A DNA stretch of 64,000 bases from Leptodontidium sp. MPI-SDFR-AT-0119 (lineage: Eukaryota > Ascomycota > Leotiomycetes > Helotiales > Leptodontidiaceae), in assembly GCA_020726505.1 (NCBI GenBank), contig JAHLEZ010000003.1, positions 3,658,001 to 3,722,000 on the forward strand. Direction: 5' to 3'. The notes below the pieces were generated by a model that made no database searches, had not been told where the DNA came from, and worked only from the letters and a program-made list of their open reading frames with translations. Positions 1 through 12,346 of the stretch are shown here, piece after piece. The number at the start of each line of letters is the position of its first letter. Positions within the stretch are counted from its first letter, which is position 1. The position numbers and the translations under genes are program-made.

Positions 1-615
1 TTGCTTTGCTTTGCAACCCACCAGCAGACCCCGCTCATTTTCTAACACGTACGAGTACTTACTGGCCGCACATGTTGGTAGAGGTGGGATGGTCTCGAGA
101 GTTACTACTCTAGAGCTCGCTTGGGAGAGTACCTAGGTATGTCTGATATTGTGTGTGGGTAGGATATGCAGCTCGGAGAATAAAAGAAAAAAAATTGACT
201 GAATGGGGTTGATGTCCGTGATGTTGGGTACATGAGTGCTTTGATGTAGGTCGAGGGTGGGCTGTATATGCATTCATGTATGCAGGGAAGAGGAAAAAAA
301 AATTGAAGGAAAAAGGAAGGGAGGAATGGAATGGGGGGAAGATTGGGGTGAAGTTTAAGCAGGCTGGGAAGAGAGTTGCAAAAGTGCATATATAGAAGTG
401 CATATATAGATAGCAAAAGTAAGATCGGAGAGTGGGATGAGGACATGGTTGATTTGAGATGCCATGGTTTGGATCGGCCGGTTCCTATCCCGACCCATAG
501 TGAAAGGAGAATAAGTCATTTGATATCAAATGAGAAGAAGGAAAAAAGGGAAGAGAAGAGAAAGGAGAGATTCAAACGTAGGTAGTGTAGAGAGATCCAA
601 GAGAGGTCAACTTAC
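1..615. other. Gene-free left edge, possible long intron of the cupin gene
   Basis: No coding segment can be supported on either strand. The stretch holds purine-rich runs on the + strand (290-340 and 530-570) and one perfect TACCTAGGTA palindrome at 130-139. If the cupin gene is intact, this whole stretch is its first intron, which would be at least 615 bases and far longer than any other intron in the window. Confidence 0.4.
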
Positions 616-733
616 CTGAAGCACACAACTTATTCGATTTCTTGATGATAGCACCTTTGCGGACCATCCCATCGGTTTGGCCAGTAGCTATGTCGAGCTC
701 TGTTGATTTCGTGACGTGCACGTGGGATGGCAT
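616..733 (-). CDS. Cupin-domain protein, first exon only (partial)
   Basis: A 39-codon first exon starts at an ATG (complement of 731-733). It ends at a strong GTAAGT donor (complement of 610-615) in phase 1. The peptide contains the stretch TGQTDGMVRKGAI followed by KSNKLCAS. I recognise this as the usual N-terminus of small fungal RmlC-like cupins, just ahead of the His-rich metal-binding strand. That His cluster (HHHG-type) is not encoded anywhere in bases 1-615 on this strand. The rest of the gene must therefore lie beyond the left edge after an unusually long intron, or the gene is broken. An in-frame GTG further upstream at 778 is less likely as start. Family assignment is from memory of related sequences; substrate and function are unknown. 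Confidence 0.5.
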
Positions 734-3167
734 GATGATGGGGAGGATATCCTTGATTATTGGGAGGAGGGATGTCATGGGAATGGTAGTGAGGGGTTTG
801 GTGAGATGCTGGTAGAGGGGTGGAGTATGCTTGGGTAGACGGTCTGACGTTGGATTTAGGTATGGGCAGTGAAGTGAGTAAGAGAGAGACGAGCTCGGAT
901 TAACTTCAGGCGATGATGAGGCTTTCCCCTCATCTGGAGCTGTTCAACTCTGCAGCTTCATACCTTACGTCACCCTGCGTGGCTGCTTGTCAACGAACGA
1001 TTGACTCAGAAGACCGATCGTTCTGACTAATTTAGATCAGGAATGAAGCTTTTTCGGATCCAGGGCCACAAAAGCCTACCCCCATTTCTGGTGATACTGT
1101 AAGGGCAGAGAGAACACAGGTACCGAGTACAGAGAGAGGAGAGGAGTAAATACAAGGAGCAGCGGAGAGTAAATACAGCCCTCGCCTATCTTGAATCCTC
1201 AACCGTAACCACGGTATCGGATTTCCCTTATGTCTCATCTCATGTCGACGACGTAGGTAACTCTGACACCTTTTGCTTTGTGTGTAAGACGATACGAGCG
1301 CATCCATGTCACTTCTTCCTACTTGCCACGCGGTTTCTCCACGATGGTGTCCTGTGCTCTGCAGATTTGAAAGTTCCGGACAGGGTCAGGCTGGGAGGGC
1401 ACGGCAGGATCGCATCGCCGCATGGCATCCACCACAGGGATGGAACGGACTGGACTGGTGTTGTGCACACCAGCCGGTGCGGCTGGCCAGCTTCCACCTC
1501 CCTGGAACGGATAGTGGCATTTACTGGCATGGACATGAACTGCACTATGGGGCGATGTCGGCTGCAAGTTGAAGGTTTCTGTTGGTGGTGCATCTGTTGT
1601 GCACTATCTCACAGAGACTGGCAGAGGGAGGAAGGAAGACAGCTTCCTAACTTCCCACTGACTGGGGGACTGACTGACTTTCAACTGCACCATTCCTCTC
1701 CTCCTTCCTCATCCACTCTACTCTGGGGTCAAAGACATACAGACACCAACAAATCAGACAGACAATAGCCCGTTGCATCTCCATTCTGCATCCGCCGTAA
1801 GAAGATCCCCTTCTCATCGGCCTACCTACTGTAGACCCTTTGGTGCCATCTTGGCCTCGCAACAACTCCCACCTGCCTCACTGGATCTGCATTTCTCTCA
1901 CGGAAGCTCATCCCAGGCCTATCGCTACTGTGACGAGACCCAGATACCACGGAGCCAAGCTTCCAACTGCAGCTGGCGAAGTGTGAACACGGCTGAGCGA
2001 AACCAATGGGTCGACGGATTTCATTGCTGTGATGACTACTTGACGGTGATGGCCAGATAGACTGCGGCCGAGGTAATACTCCGTAGAGCGTACGGAGTAG
2101 ATGGATCCAGACCTGGAATTCCCCCATACCTTACTTCGTACCGTCTTTGCTTCTTTTACCACTCACTACTTGCTGAATAGCCCGCCAAGCGTCCCGTCTC
2201 ACTGGAGATCGAGCACTCCTAGCATCACACTACCTACAAAGTAGAAGCTAGGTACTACCACTGCTGCTGCTGCTGCTAGGACGTTAAAATACACTACGAA
2301 TCGTACAAGTACAGCCGTCGATATCGGCCGTTTTCTTCTCCCCGGACGACATCCTAAGCTGATGAACCTTTACCCTTCAAGGTTTACGGTTATCCACTCC
2401 ACCAGTGCCACCACACTAAACACGCAAGGGCGCCACGGACTAGGTAGGATTCCAGGCTAAGAATTGCACCAGCGGCGGCAGCAGCAGCAGCAGCAAGCAG
2501 GACGAATATATCCTTAGCCGATCGCGCTGTCTTGTCCATTGATGATCAGCAACTGCCGGAAGCGCTCGCTCTGTCTGCTGCAACGACCTGAATAGGAAGC
2601 TCATAACCAAAACACTCGGCCAAAATACTCTTGGTCAGTCAATCAATCAATCAACTCCAGAACAGACCAGACCAGCTATCCTCCCTCTCGTCTCCTCTCC
2701 TCTGCTCTCCTACTGTAGAGTCAGGTCGCCGCGTGTGCTGGAGAAGCGATCCGTCCACCATCGGGTACTTACTTGGTGTTAGGCCTGGTGGCGCCTGCAG
2801 CCCAAGGATAAAGAAGAGAAGACGACCTGAACTTGACCTGACCTGGTTGTCCCCCGTCAACTCTCCTCTCCATCTTTCGTCACTCCCTCCCAATCGAAAC
2901 ATCGTGATTCAAATCCAAAGCCAAAACCCAAGACCGAATCCATACTGTACCCGCTGGATCCGTGCGTTCGTGCAGCTGTCCTGGGACTGGGACCACAATT
3001 GTCTCTAGCGAGCCTCGAGTGCATAATATTACCTCGACGCTCTTCTCTGCTGACTTCTCGTCTCGTCCGTCTTCTTTTCGTCCTGAGAGGTGGGGTGTGA
3101 AGGAGATTGATTATTCCAAGAGGATTTTAAAGTTGGGAACGGCGCTGCTGCATCTTCTGTCACAGAT
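734..3167. other. Long divergent intergenic region
   Basis: This is 2.4 kb between the minus-strand cupin exon and the plus-strand F-box gene. Short open frames here (for example 1280-1768) show no recognisable domain and overlap one another on both strands, so I do not call them. Visible structure includes a CTG run at 2261-2277 and a CAG run at about 2479-2496, about 200 bases apart and complementary. There are also pyrimidine-rich tracts from about 2670 to 3080 that fit the promoter and 5' leader of the F-box gene. Upstream regulatory sequence for both genes is the simplest reading. Confidence 0.5.
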
Positions 3168-5033
3168 ATGGATCCCACTTCCTCATCCTCGGCTGCCTCC
3201 CAAACGAGCTATCCCATGGAGAACGACTACAATTACCAGCATGGCCGAATCAATCCAGGAGTAGAGGAGAATTTCGATTTGATAGAGTCGATACCTGTTG
3301 AGAAGACCCAGGACGAGGAGCTCCAGCAAAGAAACGATCTCATGGGATTGTCTGACGACGGCATTGTGTCCATGACTCAGAGCCGGACAGTTGCCCAACC
3401 AGGTAAGTGGAGACTATACTTTTTGATATGAATGGGGTTGCTCCACTGTCGATATTGATTGATCGACAATCGATTGCCCGTCAAGTCAAATGTTGCACTG
3501 CAGACTATATACATGACCTACACTTCCTTCAACTATTTTATATATCTCTTGGCATAGTCATAGACTAACATGATTGCTTGTCTAGCTTCACCAATAAGCT
3601 TTTCATCGGGACAGGGACCTAGCTATATTCTCGAACTCCCTTCAGAGTTGATGGACTATGTCTTATCATATCTCGGGCCCATCGATCTCGTCTCCGTATC
3701 CTCAACATGTCGTGTTCTCTCCGACCACTCCAAATCCGATCTCTCATGGCAACGTCATGTCCAAGACAACGTTCCTGGAGTCCGCTTGACGTCTCCTTAT
3801 CCATGCAAAACCTATCGAGAGCTTTACATTGCTCACGACCCTCACTGGTTCCTGCCGAAGTATAAGGTGTGGTTCTGTGATTACTTCCTCACCGGAAAAC
3901 TCATAATTACCCGATACGATCAACGGAGGGGTGTTATTGAAGGCTATCAACTCGTGGCGGAACGTGGACCTCCTACATTCGATCCTTGGGAAGCTGATGA
4001 TGAAGTGTTGATCCATTCCTTCGCTCCCAAATGCCGGTTACATATGGACCAACCGGTCGTTCAACTACATGCTCTCACACTAGAGTCCTTGATCTCATCA
4101 TCCGGTCAATCAAAACCCGGGCATCGTTTCTCGGCCGAGATACCCATGAGGATTGAAGATAAATCTCATCGCGGTGTATTCAACAATTTCCTCCTCACTC
4201 GCCCCGTCGACGAGCACGAAGGAATGCAATTGTGGCCCCCTCGAACCATCCCAGCCAGGCACCGCGTTCGGAATAGTAGCCAAGAGGGTTATGTTGGCCA
4301 AGGACACAAGCCTCAAACCCGTTCGCAGGTCAGTAACCAGACTTTCAGGATCAGGCGCTGGATGCAGATGATGGCAGGAACACAGTCTCCCGGCCTCCAT
4401 CTCGGGGAAGAGATCTATACGTACGCGACTCTAGATCCTAAGCTTTACACACCAACCGAGGAGAAGCCTTATAGAGGTATCTGGATTGGGGATTACAGTG
4501 GCCATGGATGCGAATTTTTGCTCATGCATCAGCCTGACAACGATACACCATTCGACGAAGCGAGCGTGGTCCAAGGAGAAGATGAAACTCCAGAAGAATG
4601 GGCAGTTCGCAAGAAAGAAGAGCGTATCTACCGGGGAAGTCTAGAAGCCATCAAACTGACAGGGGATCCAAACGTGCCCAGAGGAGAATACACGTTCATC
4701 TCAGACGACATCTCTAAAACGGGATATGTTCGAACGGCTACCGAGGCGAGATTCAGAGGCGCCAGGGTCGTCAGAAGCAGAGGCCATATTGCGGCGAGGA
4801 TGTTTCGGAATGGTAAGCAAAACTCCTGCTTTTGTTGCACACTGACAAGTTGCGTGAGAAGTACTGACTGAGAGGCAGATAAATATATCGAGAGCCAGTT
4901 GATTATGATCTCCCATGACAGGTTGGCGCAGTACTGGGTGGGCTTTGGACATATCAGTTTTTATGAGAGGGTCAATATTGATGATTTCTTGTCGCCTACG
5001 AATGATACCATTTTCAGCCCGGGCAAGTGTTGA
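3168..5033 (+). CDS. F-box protein, FBXO31-like
   Basis: Probable substrate receptor of an SCF (Skp1-cullin-F-box) ubiquitin ligase. Three exons, 3168-3402, 3586-4812 and 4879-5033, give 538 residues; the introns have GTAAGT/GTAAGC donors and a CTAAC branch site in the first. The F-box spans about residues 96-140 and begins LELPSELMDYVLSYLGPIDL, with the SSTCR motif that follows. The rest resembles the FBXO31 substrate-binding fold: a GIWIGDYSGHGCEFLL segment, then LTGDPNVPRGEYTF, then a C-terminal strand ending SFYERVNID. The N-terminal 78 residues are acidic and low in complexity. In animals FBXO31 recognises C-terminal amides and cyclin D1; whether this fungal protein does so is unknown. 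The start is the first ATG in the open exon and could be shorter. No neighbour suggests a specific target. Confidence 0.85.
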
Positions 5034-5886
5034 ATGGATGTAGGTTTTGTTTTTGTTTGCATTTGGCGGAGTATGGTGGAGGAAAAGGGGGGATCATTTG
5101 AGTCAACGTGGAATGTGTGTGTATATTTAGATGACTTACTATTACTGTATATGTCTATGATTAGCTGGTATATTAATTTACACAACGGTAAATTCATGTT
5201 GAATATTTTTTGTTGGTGGTAGGACTAACGCTACTCCAAAGTCACCAAATAACATGAAGCAACATTGGGTGCTCAGTTGGGAAGAGAATGGACCTCGATG
5301 ACAGTAGCGATATAAAACACCAGAACAAAAACCAAAAAACCTCCAAGAAAAGGGATGTACTAAAATTGCAATAAAAATCCCCCCATTGCTAAATTCCTGA
5401 CGTAAATATAAATTACCATTCGAGAGCTGGGTTGGCACATACCAAAGCAGGCAAGCTTTCGGGTGTTGACAGGGATAAGCGATTCATTTCATCAGTGACG
5501 TACAATACCTAGGTAGGTACAGTTCCAGACCGCCTTGCCGGGGAAAATCCTAAATAAAAAACCCACCTCCACCAACCCAGTCTAATCCCCGGACTACCTC
5601 TCCGCTCAACATAAGATCGCGATTCTCAACAAACGTCTGATTCACGACCCCGCTATTCGAATATCCAATTTGAGGGTATTCAAACAAGAGGTATACCAAA
5701 GAGAAAGGCGTATCTGCCGCAAGGAACGCCGATTCGAAAGCTGGTTGTTTACTTCTCGAGTTCCGACTTCGCAAGACTCGACTGGACTCGGTATAACGAC
5801 CACGAATATTGCATTGGAGGCAAATTCAGGTCGAGAAACGAACGAAATAGCATAGAAGTAGGCAGGATAGAAGAGGGCAAACAAAG
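5034..5886. other. Intergenic region
   Basis: Holds the 3' end of the F-box gene and the promoter of the DUF1769 gene. It includes a TACCTAGGTAGGTAC motif at 5506-5520 with a perfect 10-base palindrome. The minus-strand open frames here have no recognisable domain. No gene is seen. Confidence 0.5.
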
Positions 5887-7412
5887 ATGGCGCATAACTA
5901 CATCCTGCAGGTAACGACCGGCTCAGAGTACGATGTCAAAACGCACAAGATCGTGCCGGTTAACCAATCTACACCCGTCATAATCGACACAGAACATATC
6001 ACTGTAGACCTGAACGTTCGGATACAGGTACCCCTCCCCCTCCCCATCTTCCTCGCCCTTCATCCTCAACTCAAAACCCACAAAAAAGACCCATACTAAC
6101 ACCTCCTCTCCAACAGTCCTACCGCGGCCTCCCCCACAGCTCTCCCTCCACCTCCCCCTACTTCTCCCTCCCACCACACGACAAATCCCAAGACCAATAT
6201 AGTATCGCCTTCCGGTTCACGCCCAAGAAAGCCATCAATGGCGACGATCTCGTCTTCGGGAACGATTTCGACCATCCGATTCGCGATAGACTCCCACCTG
6301 GGTTCAACACCGCTTTCCGCATTGTGAAATGGGTTGTTGATCCTGGCTTGGATGGGGATGTGTATGCGGATAAACCGTACCTTTATGGACCTGCCGCGAG
6401 TAGTGTTAATAGGCTGTTTGTTGGGCCGAAGACTGGTGGTGAAGGGTTGAAGGAGGAGGAGGGAGGAGGGGAGGGGATAGGATATCATGAGGCGGGATTG
6501 GTGTTTGAGGAGGGTGGTGATGAGGAGGGGATGGATGTTAGGATGGAGAAGGGCGTTCCTGAGACTGAGGCCGCGCGGAAGAAACACTTCTTGGTTGAGG
6601 AGAAGAGGAAAGAGTGGGAGTGGGAGGAGGGGAGGGTTTATGGGTGTGATTTCTATAATCCGTATTTGGATTTCAATGGTGAGTTTGTTGTCTGCATCTG
6701 CGTCTCCTACTACACAAGCATGTCTTTATTTTGTTAGTTTTTTGGTTTGGTCTTGCTCGTTGCTATGCTATGCTATGAGACTTGTAGACCTGCAGTGTGG
6801 AGTGTGTGAACTATAGATGGAAGACTAACTCGAACAATAGATTTCGCATTGAGGTTACCGGGTTTCACACTCCCTATCATGAATTACTGGGACGGTCAAG
6901 GGCTAAGGTAAGTTTTCTCTCTTAACCTTGTCTTCCTTGCACCTTGCCCCTCACTCCTTCTGCCCCCCAATCCCTATCCCACCTCCATACACATTCCCAT
7001 ACCCATTCCCATACCCATTCCTATACCAAAATCCCCTCCCCTCCTTACCGCAACGCCACCCCACACCCACACCCTCACCCCATCTTCCAGCGAAGTTCAG
7101 CCAAGCCAACCATCGTTTTTACCTCTCTCCAGGAAAACACAAAAGCGCTCACACAGCCTAAGGTACACGCTCAAGAACCGCGCGACCGATACCGTCCTCT
7201 TTGTCGTCTTGTTCACGCTGTACCTGAAGGAAGATGTTGACGAGGAGGGGAATGTGAAGGAGGGTGTTGAGGGTGGGAAACCGTTTGAGGGGAAGGGGAA
7301 GGGCGTTGGTGGTGATGGAGAGGAGGATGGCGAGGGGGCTATTGTGGAGGGAGAGGGGAAGGAAGAGGGAAAGCAGCAGTTGCCGGAGACGAGTGAGGAT
7401 GATGTTGATTGA
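5887..7412 (+). CDS. DUF1769 protein (UPF0590 family)
   Basis: Conserved fungal protein of unknown function, 349 residues in four exons: 5887-6027, 6117-6678, 6841-6907 and 7133-7412. The core runs from the N-terminal ILQVTTGSEYDV through RFTPKKAINGDDLVFGNDFD and the PGFNTAFRIVKWVVDPGLDGD segment to DFYNPYLDFNDFALRLPG. The last exon carries RYTLKNRATDTVLFVVLFTL. These are the hallmark blocks of Pfam DUF1769, whose fission yeast member is SPAC4D7/C409.17c-like. All four junctions preserve frame, which supports the model. A Glu/Gly-rich low-complexity insertion sits at about residues 145-185, and an acidic Gly/Glu tail of about 60 residues ends the protein; both are encoded by strongly GA-biased DNA. 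The third intron (225 bases) is long for the window. No biochemical role is established. Confidence 0.85.
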
Positions 7413-8252
7413 TTGATTGATGGATTGGTTGACGAGGTGGTTATCGTACATATCTGAGATCACGAAACGATAACGATGGTCGATTATCGATGTATAATGG
7501 CTGGATTGCTGGATTATTGAGCGGGTAGGGTTTGGAAAGGGGGGTCTGGCATGGCACGGCATGGTACGGCATGGCATGGCACGGCATGGTACGGCATGGC
7601 ATGGCATGGTATATAAATGGTGTTTTGGTTGGATCTATTATGTCACGGGTAGGGAGGGAGGACAAGATGCCAAGATAGAGCATGGGCTGCAAACAAGGGG
7701 CATCTTCGGTACTCAAAAGGATAGATGGATACCTGAGGGATCACTTAGAACTCAACTGTAACTGCTGCATCAGCAACTACAATGGCATGGAACATAAAGG
7801 GAAAATAAAAATACTTCACTCACTCACTCACGAATCAAGTGTAAACACAATCCGTGCCTGAGATTAGTAGAAATCCAAGAATGTGCGGCAGTACGAAAAT
7901 CAAGAGACGAGTTCAATCCGTCAGGGCACATAGCGGATAATAGAGAGAATAGAGATGGAGGTTAATGGTATAGATTTTAAATTCAGGAACCTAAGCGCCC
8001 CTTCTAAATCAACGCTGATAGTGGCCCAACCATCCGGAAATGCAAGTATCCCAGTTTTCATTTTTCATTTTTCTTACACCCGCTATCTTCTCCCTGATCT
8101 GTTAAGACAACAAAGGCGAAAGAAAAATGATCACTCCCTGATCTCCACTCCATTTCACAGCCTCCTCCCATTTGCCTGCCTGCCTCCCTGTCGAATCAAA
8201 AAAGTTCATTATCCAGCCATGCAAATGCCCATTCCATCCACCACCTTGATAT
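7413..8252. other. Convergent intergenic region
   Basis: Space between the 3' ends of the DUF1769 gene and spt5. It contains a pentamer-based tandem repeat (annotated separately) and a CACT run at about 7817-7829. No coding potential is convincing on either strand. It most likely holds both 3' untranslated regions. Confidence 0.5.
7549..7611. repeat. Tandem pentamer repeat (ATGGC/ACGGC/ATGGT)
   Basis: About 63 bases built from five-base units ATGGC, ACGGC and ATGGT. They form a higher-order 25-base unit (ATGGC ACGGC ATGGT ACGGC ATGGC) that occurs twice in succession and then continues as ATGGC ATGGT. It lies in the 3' flank of the DUF1769 gene, outside any coding exon. The pattern is a direct reading of the sequence; copy number is likely to vary between strains. 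Confidence 0.9.
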
Positions 8253-11200
8253 CTAATCCACGTAGCGAGGGCCATCATCCTGCCAATTCGCTGCTGGAGT
8301 TTCCGGCACGCCGTGAGCACCAGGTGTTGGAGCTGAGTAGTAGCCTGGTGTCGGGGCGTCCATAGCTGGAGTTGGGGCTCCCCATGCGGCAGGGGTTGGA
8401 GCGCTGTAGGGAGCTGGTGTGGGTGCATTGTAAGGTCCAGGTGTAGGAGCTGAGTATGCACCTGGCGTAGGGGCATTGAGAGCTCCAGGAGTCGGAGCAG
8501 TAAGATGAGCGCCAGGAGTTGGAGCATCGAAACTACTGTTCCAGCTGTTGCTTGCAGGAGGGTTAGACCAGCTGTCGTTGGAGGTGGATGTCGAGGGTTG
8601 ATATGCTGGAGTTTTCGAGCCCCATGCATCGCCTCCACTACCACCATATCCAGGAGTCTTTGATCCTGAAGAAAATGCGTCTTGGAGACCATATGCTGGA
8701 GTCTTTGCGCCGGAGGACCATGCTGGAGTACGATTACCGCCACCATATGCTGTGCGGTTCCCATCATAAGGATTCACAGTACGTGATCCATCAGCCCAGG
8801 CTGGCGTTCGGCCTCCATCACCGCCAGACTTCCAGGCTGGTGTTCTTCCACCATTCGCTGCAGCAGGTGCTATGAACATTAGTCTGTGTTACAGGGAACT
8901 GAGGAGCAACAACTTACTTCTAGCAGCACCCCAGGCTGGGGTCCGCTCACTGCCGCCAACTGCCATCGGCGTACGGCCACCATCCCAGCCACCAGGAGTT
9001 GCACCTCCCATGCCCCCTCTACCTGAGCCTCCGCGAGGAGTGCCTCCTCCTCCACCACCACGCCCACCTCTCGAGTTCAAGTCGATTGACTGCCCAGTGA
9101 TACGATCCCTGAAGCCCAAAGCATCCTTGGGAACATTGACCGTCTTGCTCTTGGTGTGCAATTCGACACGAGCATTGGTGTCAGTTGTTTCCTTAACAAT
9201 ACCAAGCAGACCTTTGTAAGGACCTTTGCGAATCGTCACGGTCTGGCCGATAGAACGATCCCGGCCAAAGGACTTGGGTGGAGGCATGTCCGTATTCGTT
9301 CCTCCAGGGTTTCGCTTCATGGCTGGATTCATGGAGTTGAGATCCGTAGTTGCTGAAGATGTAACAAGTCTACCTCCCTTGGCGGAAACGGTAGCGACAC
9401 TGGTGGTTCGAGTAACGAAAACACCGGCATTCTCACTCTGAGAGGTGTTTCTCAAGAACAGATAGGCGCGGTGGATGTGAATGATCTTGCCGGATCTGCC
9501 CTCTCCGCCGTACTCTTTCACACCATCATCAGCACGGATTTCGGAGCCATTTCGATCAGTGGCTACGGCGTGCTTGCGCTTTTCGAGCTTATTCGATATT
9601 TGAGATGGTAGAACCGTTCGGTTTTGGTTGTTCTGGTCAAGCACAACCAAGGACTCTCGATCAACTTTCACAACGCAAGCGACTGTAGATGGGTCAAGCT
9701 GAACCAAATCCCAGAGCTCAAATTGGCCAAGAGATCCACCACCGCCAGAGTCACTAGCTTCTCGAAGATCCTTGCTAAAGACTGTGACCTCGGTATTACT
9801 CTGATCGGTCAAAAGAGTAACACGGTCCTCCGAGATTTTGACGACCATTCCCACTTCGTCTCGGAATCGACTTCCACCAATAACTTTGACGTGATCTCCC
9901 TCCTTGAATCGTTTTCGAAGACCCTTCACCGGCACCTCGATTGTCTGTCCTTTGAGATCTCCCTCCTGGACAGCCATCGTGACAATCTCGCCCTGGACCG
10001 AGATTGCCTTACCCACCACACCCTTCTGCTCTCCCTCGTAGACTTCGATCACATCTCCAGGAAGATATGATGCATTTGCAGTGCTTGCTTTCAAGCTGGC
10101 AGCAAGGGCATTGAGATCCAGGTTTTCTGTTCCATCCTCGGCGCCAGAGGCAAATCTAGTAACTTCCTCCAGAGTGGGATTGACATCCTTGGTTATTAGA
10201 GTCTGGATTTTGACCTCCTTCTCGCAGTACCCATTGACATAGTCGTCGCCAAGATAATTCCAGACTTTGGTATCGGATCGTCCTTGTAGATATTTGGCGT
10301 GTCGCTTCTTTGCCTCAACCTCACTGAACAGTCTCTGTGGTGGTCGTGGCCCGGCTGCGACTCGTTTTCTCTTGCCGTTGAAATCTTGAGGAGCGTTCGC
10401 ATCTTCGTGTAGACCATAGTCAAGACGAGGCACATATCTGACCCGAACTTCCAATCCTGTATCCGTAACATCAATAACCTGTGCGAGGTCGCCAGCGTAC
10501 TTCGGAGGGCGTCTTAATCGAACGTATGCTCCTGGTTCCAAAGATGGTGTCTTGGTGACTCTGAGCAAATCCGGCATTTCCTTGATTTCTACTAGCATCA
10601 TCTTCGTTCGAGGATATACGTTCATTACTCCATCCAGTGCAGTCAGAATGTCCGCTTGACGTTGTGCCTCTACGTAGATGAACCCCTTCATCGTTGAGTG
10701 TGTTCCACCTCGTTCGAAGGCGCAGGTAATCGCAAGCTCATCGCGGGTTCCAGTTCTCTCTTCCACACGCTTCACTGTTCAAGAGTCAGCATTACTCGGC
10801 ACTGGGCCTTTGTGGCTACTCACTGATGGAGAAAACAGCTTCTCTTTCCTTTCCTTCCTTACAACGCACAGCATAGATACTTGGATCATCAACACTGGGA
10901 AGTAACAGACGTCTTGGCACAACCGCAGAATCTCCAGCAGCTCTGCCAGACCTATTCTTGTTGGCATATCGTTGTCGCAGAATCTCGGCTTGTTTCTCAG
11001 CATCCAGACTCGCCTCCATCTCACGCCTGCGGTCGAGTTCGCGATGTCTCTTGTCGTCGAATACCCCCCCAGCAGGGAGGTCTGCGAGATCATCAGGGTG
11101 GGTATCCGCAATGAAATTGTCCTTGATTTCATTCAGCTCATCCTCATCATCGTCGTTTTCGTCTTCATCTTCGTCGACCTCGGCTTCGACATCGAGGAAC

Positions 11201-11628
11201 TGATTGCGGCGCTCGCGACGGCGTTTTCTGCGATGGCCCTGAAATATTGTCAGTACATTTCTCCAGGAGTATGGCAGTCAACAAACTGTGATCTCCTCTT
11301 CCTCATCGTCCTCGTCTTCCTCATCATCATCATCTGCGCCTGCATTTATATCCTCGCCTGGACCCTCAGCATCTTCATCGTCATCTTCTTCCTCAGCATC
11401 GTTTTGGTCTGCAGAAGATCTCCTCCTCGAGCCTGAAGGCTGTTCATCATCTGAGCCATCATCATCTACATTCGCCGAGCGTCTGGAGGCTTCGTTTCGG
11501 ATTTGCGCGCCGGCATCGTCATCGTGATCGGAATTGCCTCCATCTTCCGCATCTGAGATGTCTGCCTGCTGAGGATTGAAGTCATCCTCATCTTCGCTGT
11601 CGTCGAAATGCGTGTTCTGTAAAGACAT
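8253..11628 (-). CDS. spt5: Transcription elongation factor Spt5
   Basis: Large subunit of DSIF (Spt4-Spt5), which clamps RNA polymerase II in the nucleus during elongation. Four exons in transcript order, 11287-11628, 10824-11238, 8918-10774 and 8253-8869, give 1076 residues; the introns are 48, 49 and 48 bases. The N-terminus is strongly acidic (about residues 1-230). The NGN domain follows at about 255-345 ([20 protein letters not shown]), then KOW domains starting near [56 protein letters not shown] and [18 protein letters not shown]. The C-terminal repeat region holds several TPAW/TPAY units and then nine APTP units, the expected targets of CTR kinases. The extreme C-terminus ends [11 protein letters not shown]. 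The start ATG opens the acidic leader and has no competing upstream frame. A 718-base divergent promoter is shared with the oxidoreductase gene. Confidence 0.97.
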
Positions 11629-12346
11629 GGTGATGATACGGAAGGTGGAATGGAGCGAGAGATTCGAGGAACTCGGGAGTATTTGTAGTCGTGTAGGTTT
11701 AGGCAGCCATGGGCGATCGATCGATCAGAGTGAAGTACTAGAGCGACCGGGATTGAGTTGAGGTTGGATCATGGAGATGGAAATGGCTTTGTTCCCTTGA
11801 AGCTCGCGGTGCTTTTGACAGCCTCACGGAAATGTTGAGCTAGTCCGAATTAGCTTAGCGCACCTGATTGCGGGACTGAATAGTGGAGACCTTGACCTTG
11901 ACCTCGCTGCCAGATTGCCCAGGAAGAGAAGACTTCTTTTTTGAAAAGTATATTTTTCCTGATGTTAACGAAGTTCTCTCTATGTTCTATGCGATAATGA
12001 TGTGCTTAATTTCTTTTGAAGCATCAAAGTTCGGATCAATTATGAACGATTAGAGACTGCAAATAGCTGACACACTGAATTCAATGACAGCTTTCTATTC
12101 AGTCCCTCGAATTCGACATCCGACTTTCTTAAAAAGAGAAAATACAAAAGGCTTCAATCGCAACTATGATGTGTACATTTGGTGTTGGCCTTAAGACCAT
12201 TTGATGCCAATAGCTCTCCTCGGTTAAAGTATTCCACAGTGCAGAAGCGATCTGTTTACCTCGGGCCGCTCCGTTTCGTCAGACCCCCTCATTTCAAAAG
12301 TACGACTCTCAAACTTCTCGTCACTTTCCATTAGTCTGAAGCCACG
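11629..12346. promoter_or_regulatory. Divergent promoter region of spt5 and the oxidoreductase gene
   Basis: 718 bases separate two start codons that point away from each other, so both promoters must lie here. I see no additional open frame with support and no unambiguous TATA or CCAAT element at a diagnostic position. The assignment rests on gene orientation only. Confidence 0.5.

Noticed and set aside
1280..1768. 162-codon plus-strand frame in the left intergenic region
   Set aside because: It overlaps several similarly long frames on both strands, has no recognisable domain and ends without splice signals that would extend it.
8102..8767. 221-codon minus-strand frame over the Spt5 tail
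   Set aside because: It is the repeat region of spt5 read in another frame; the repeat structure keeps alternative frames open.
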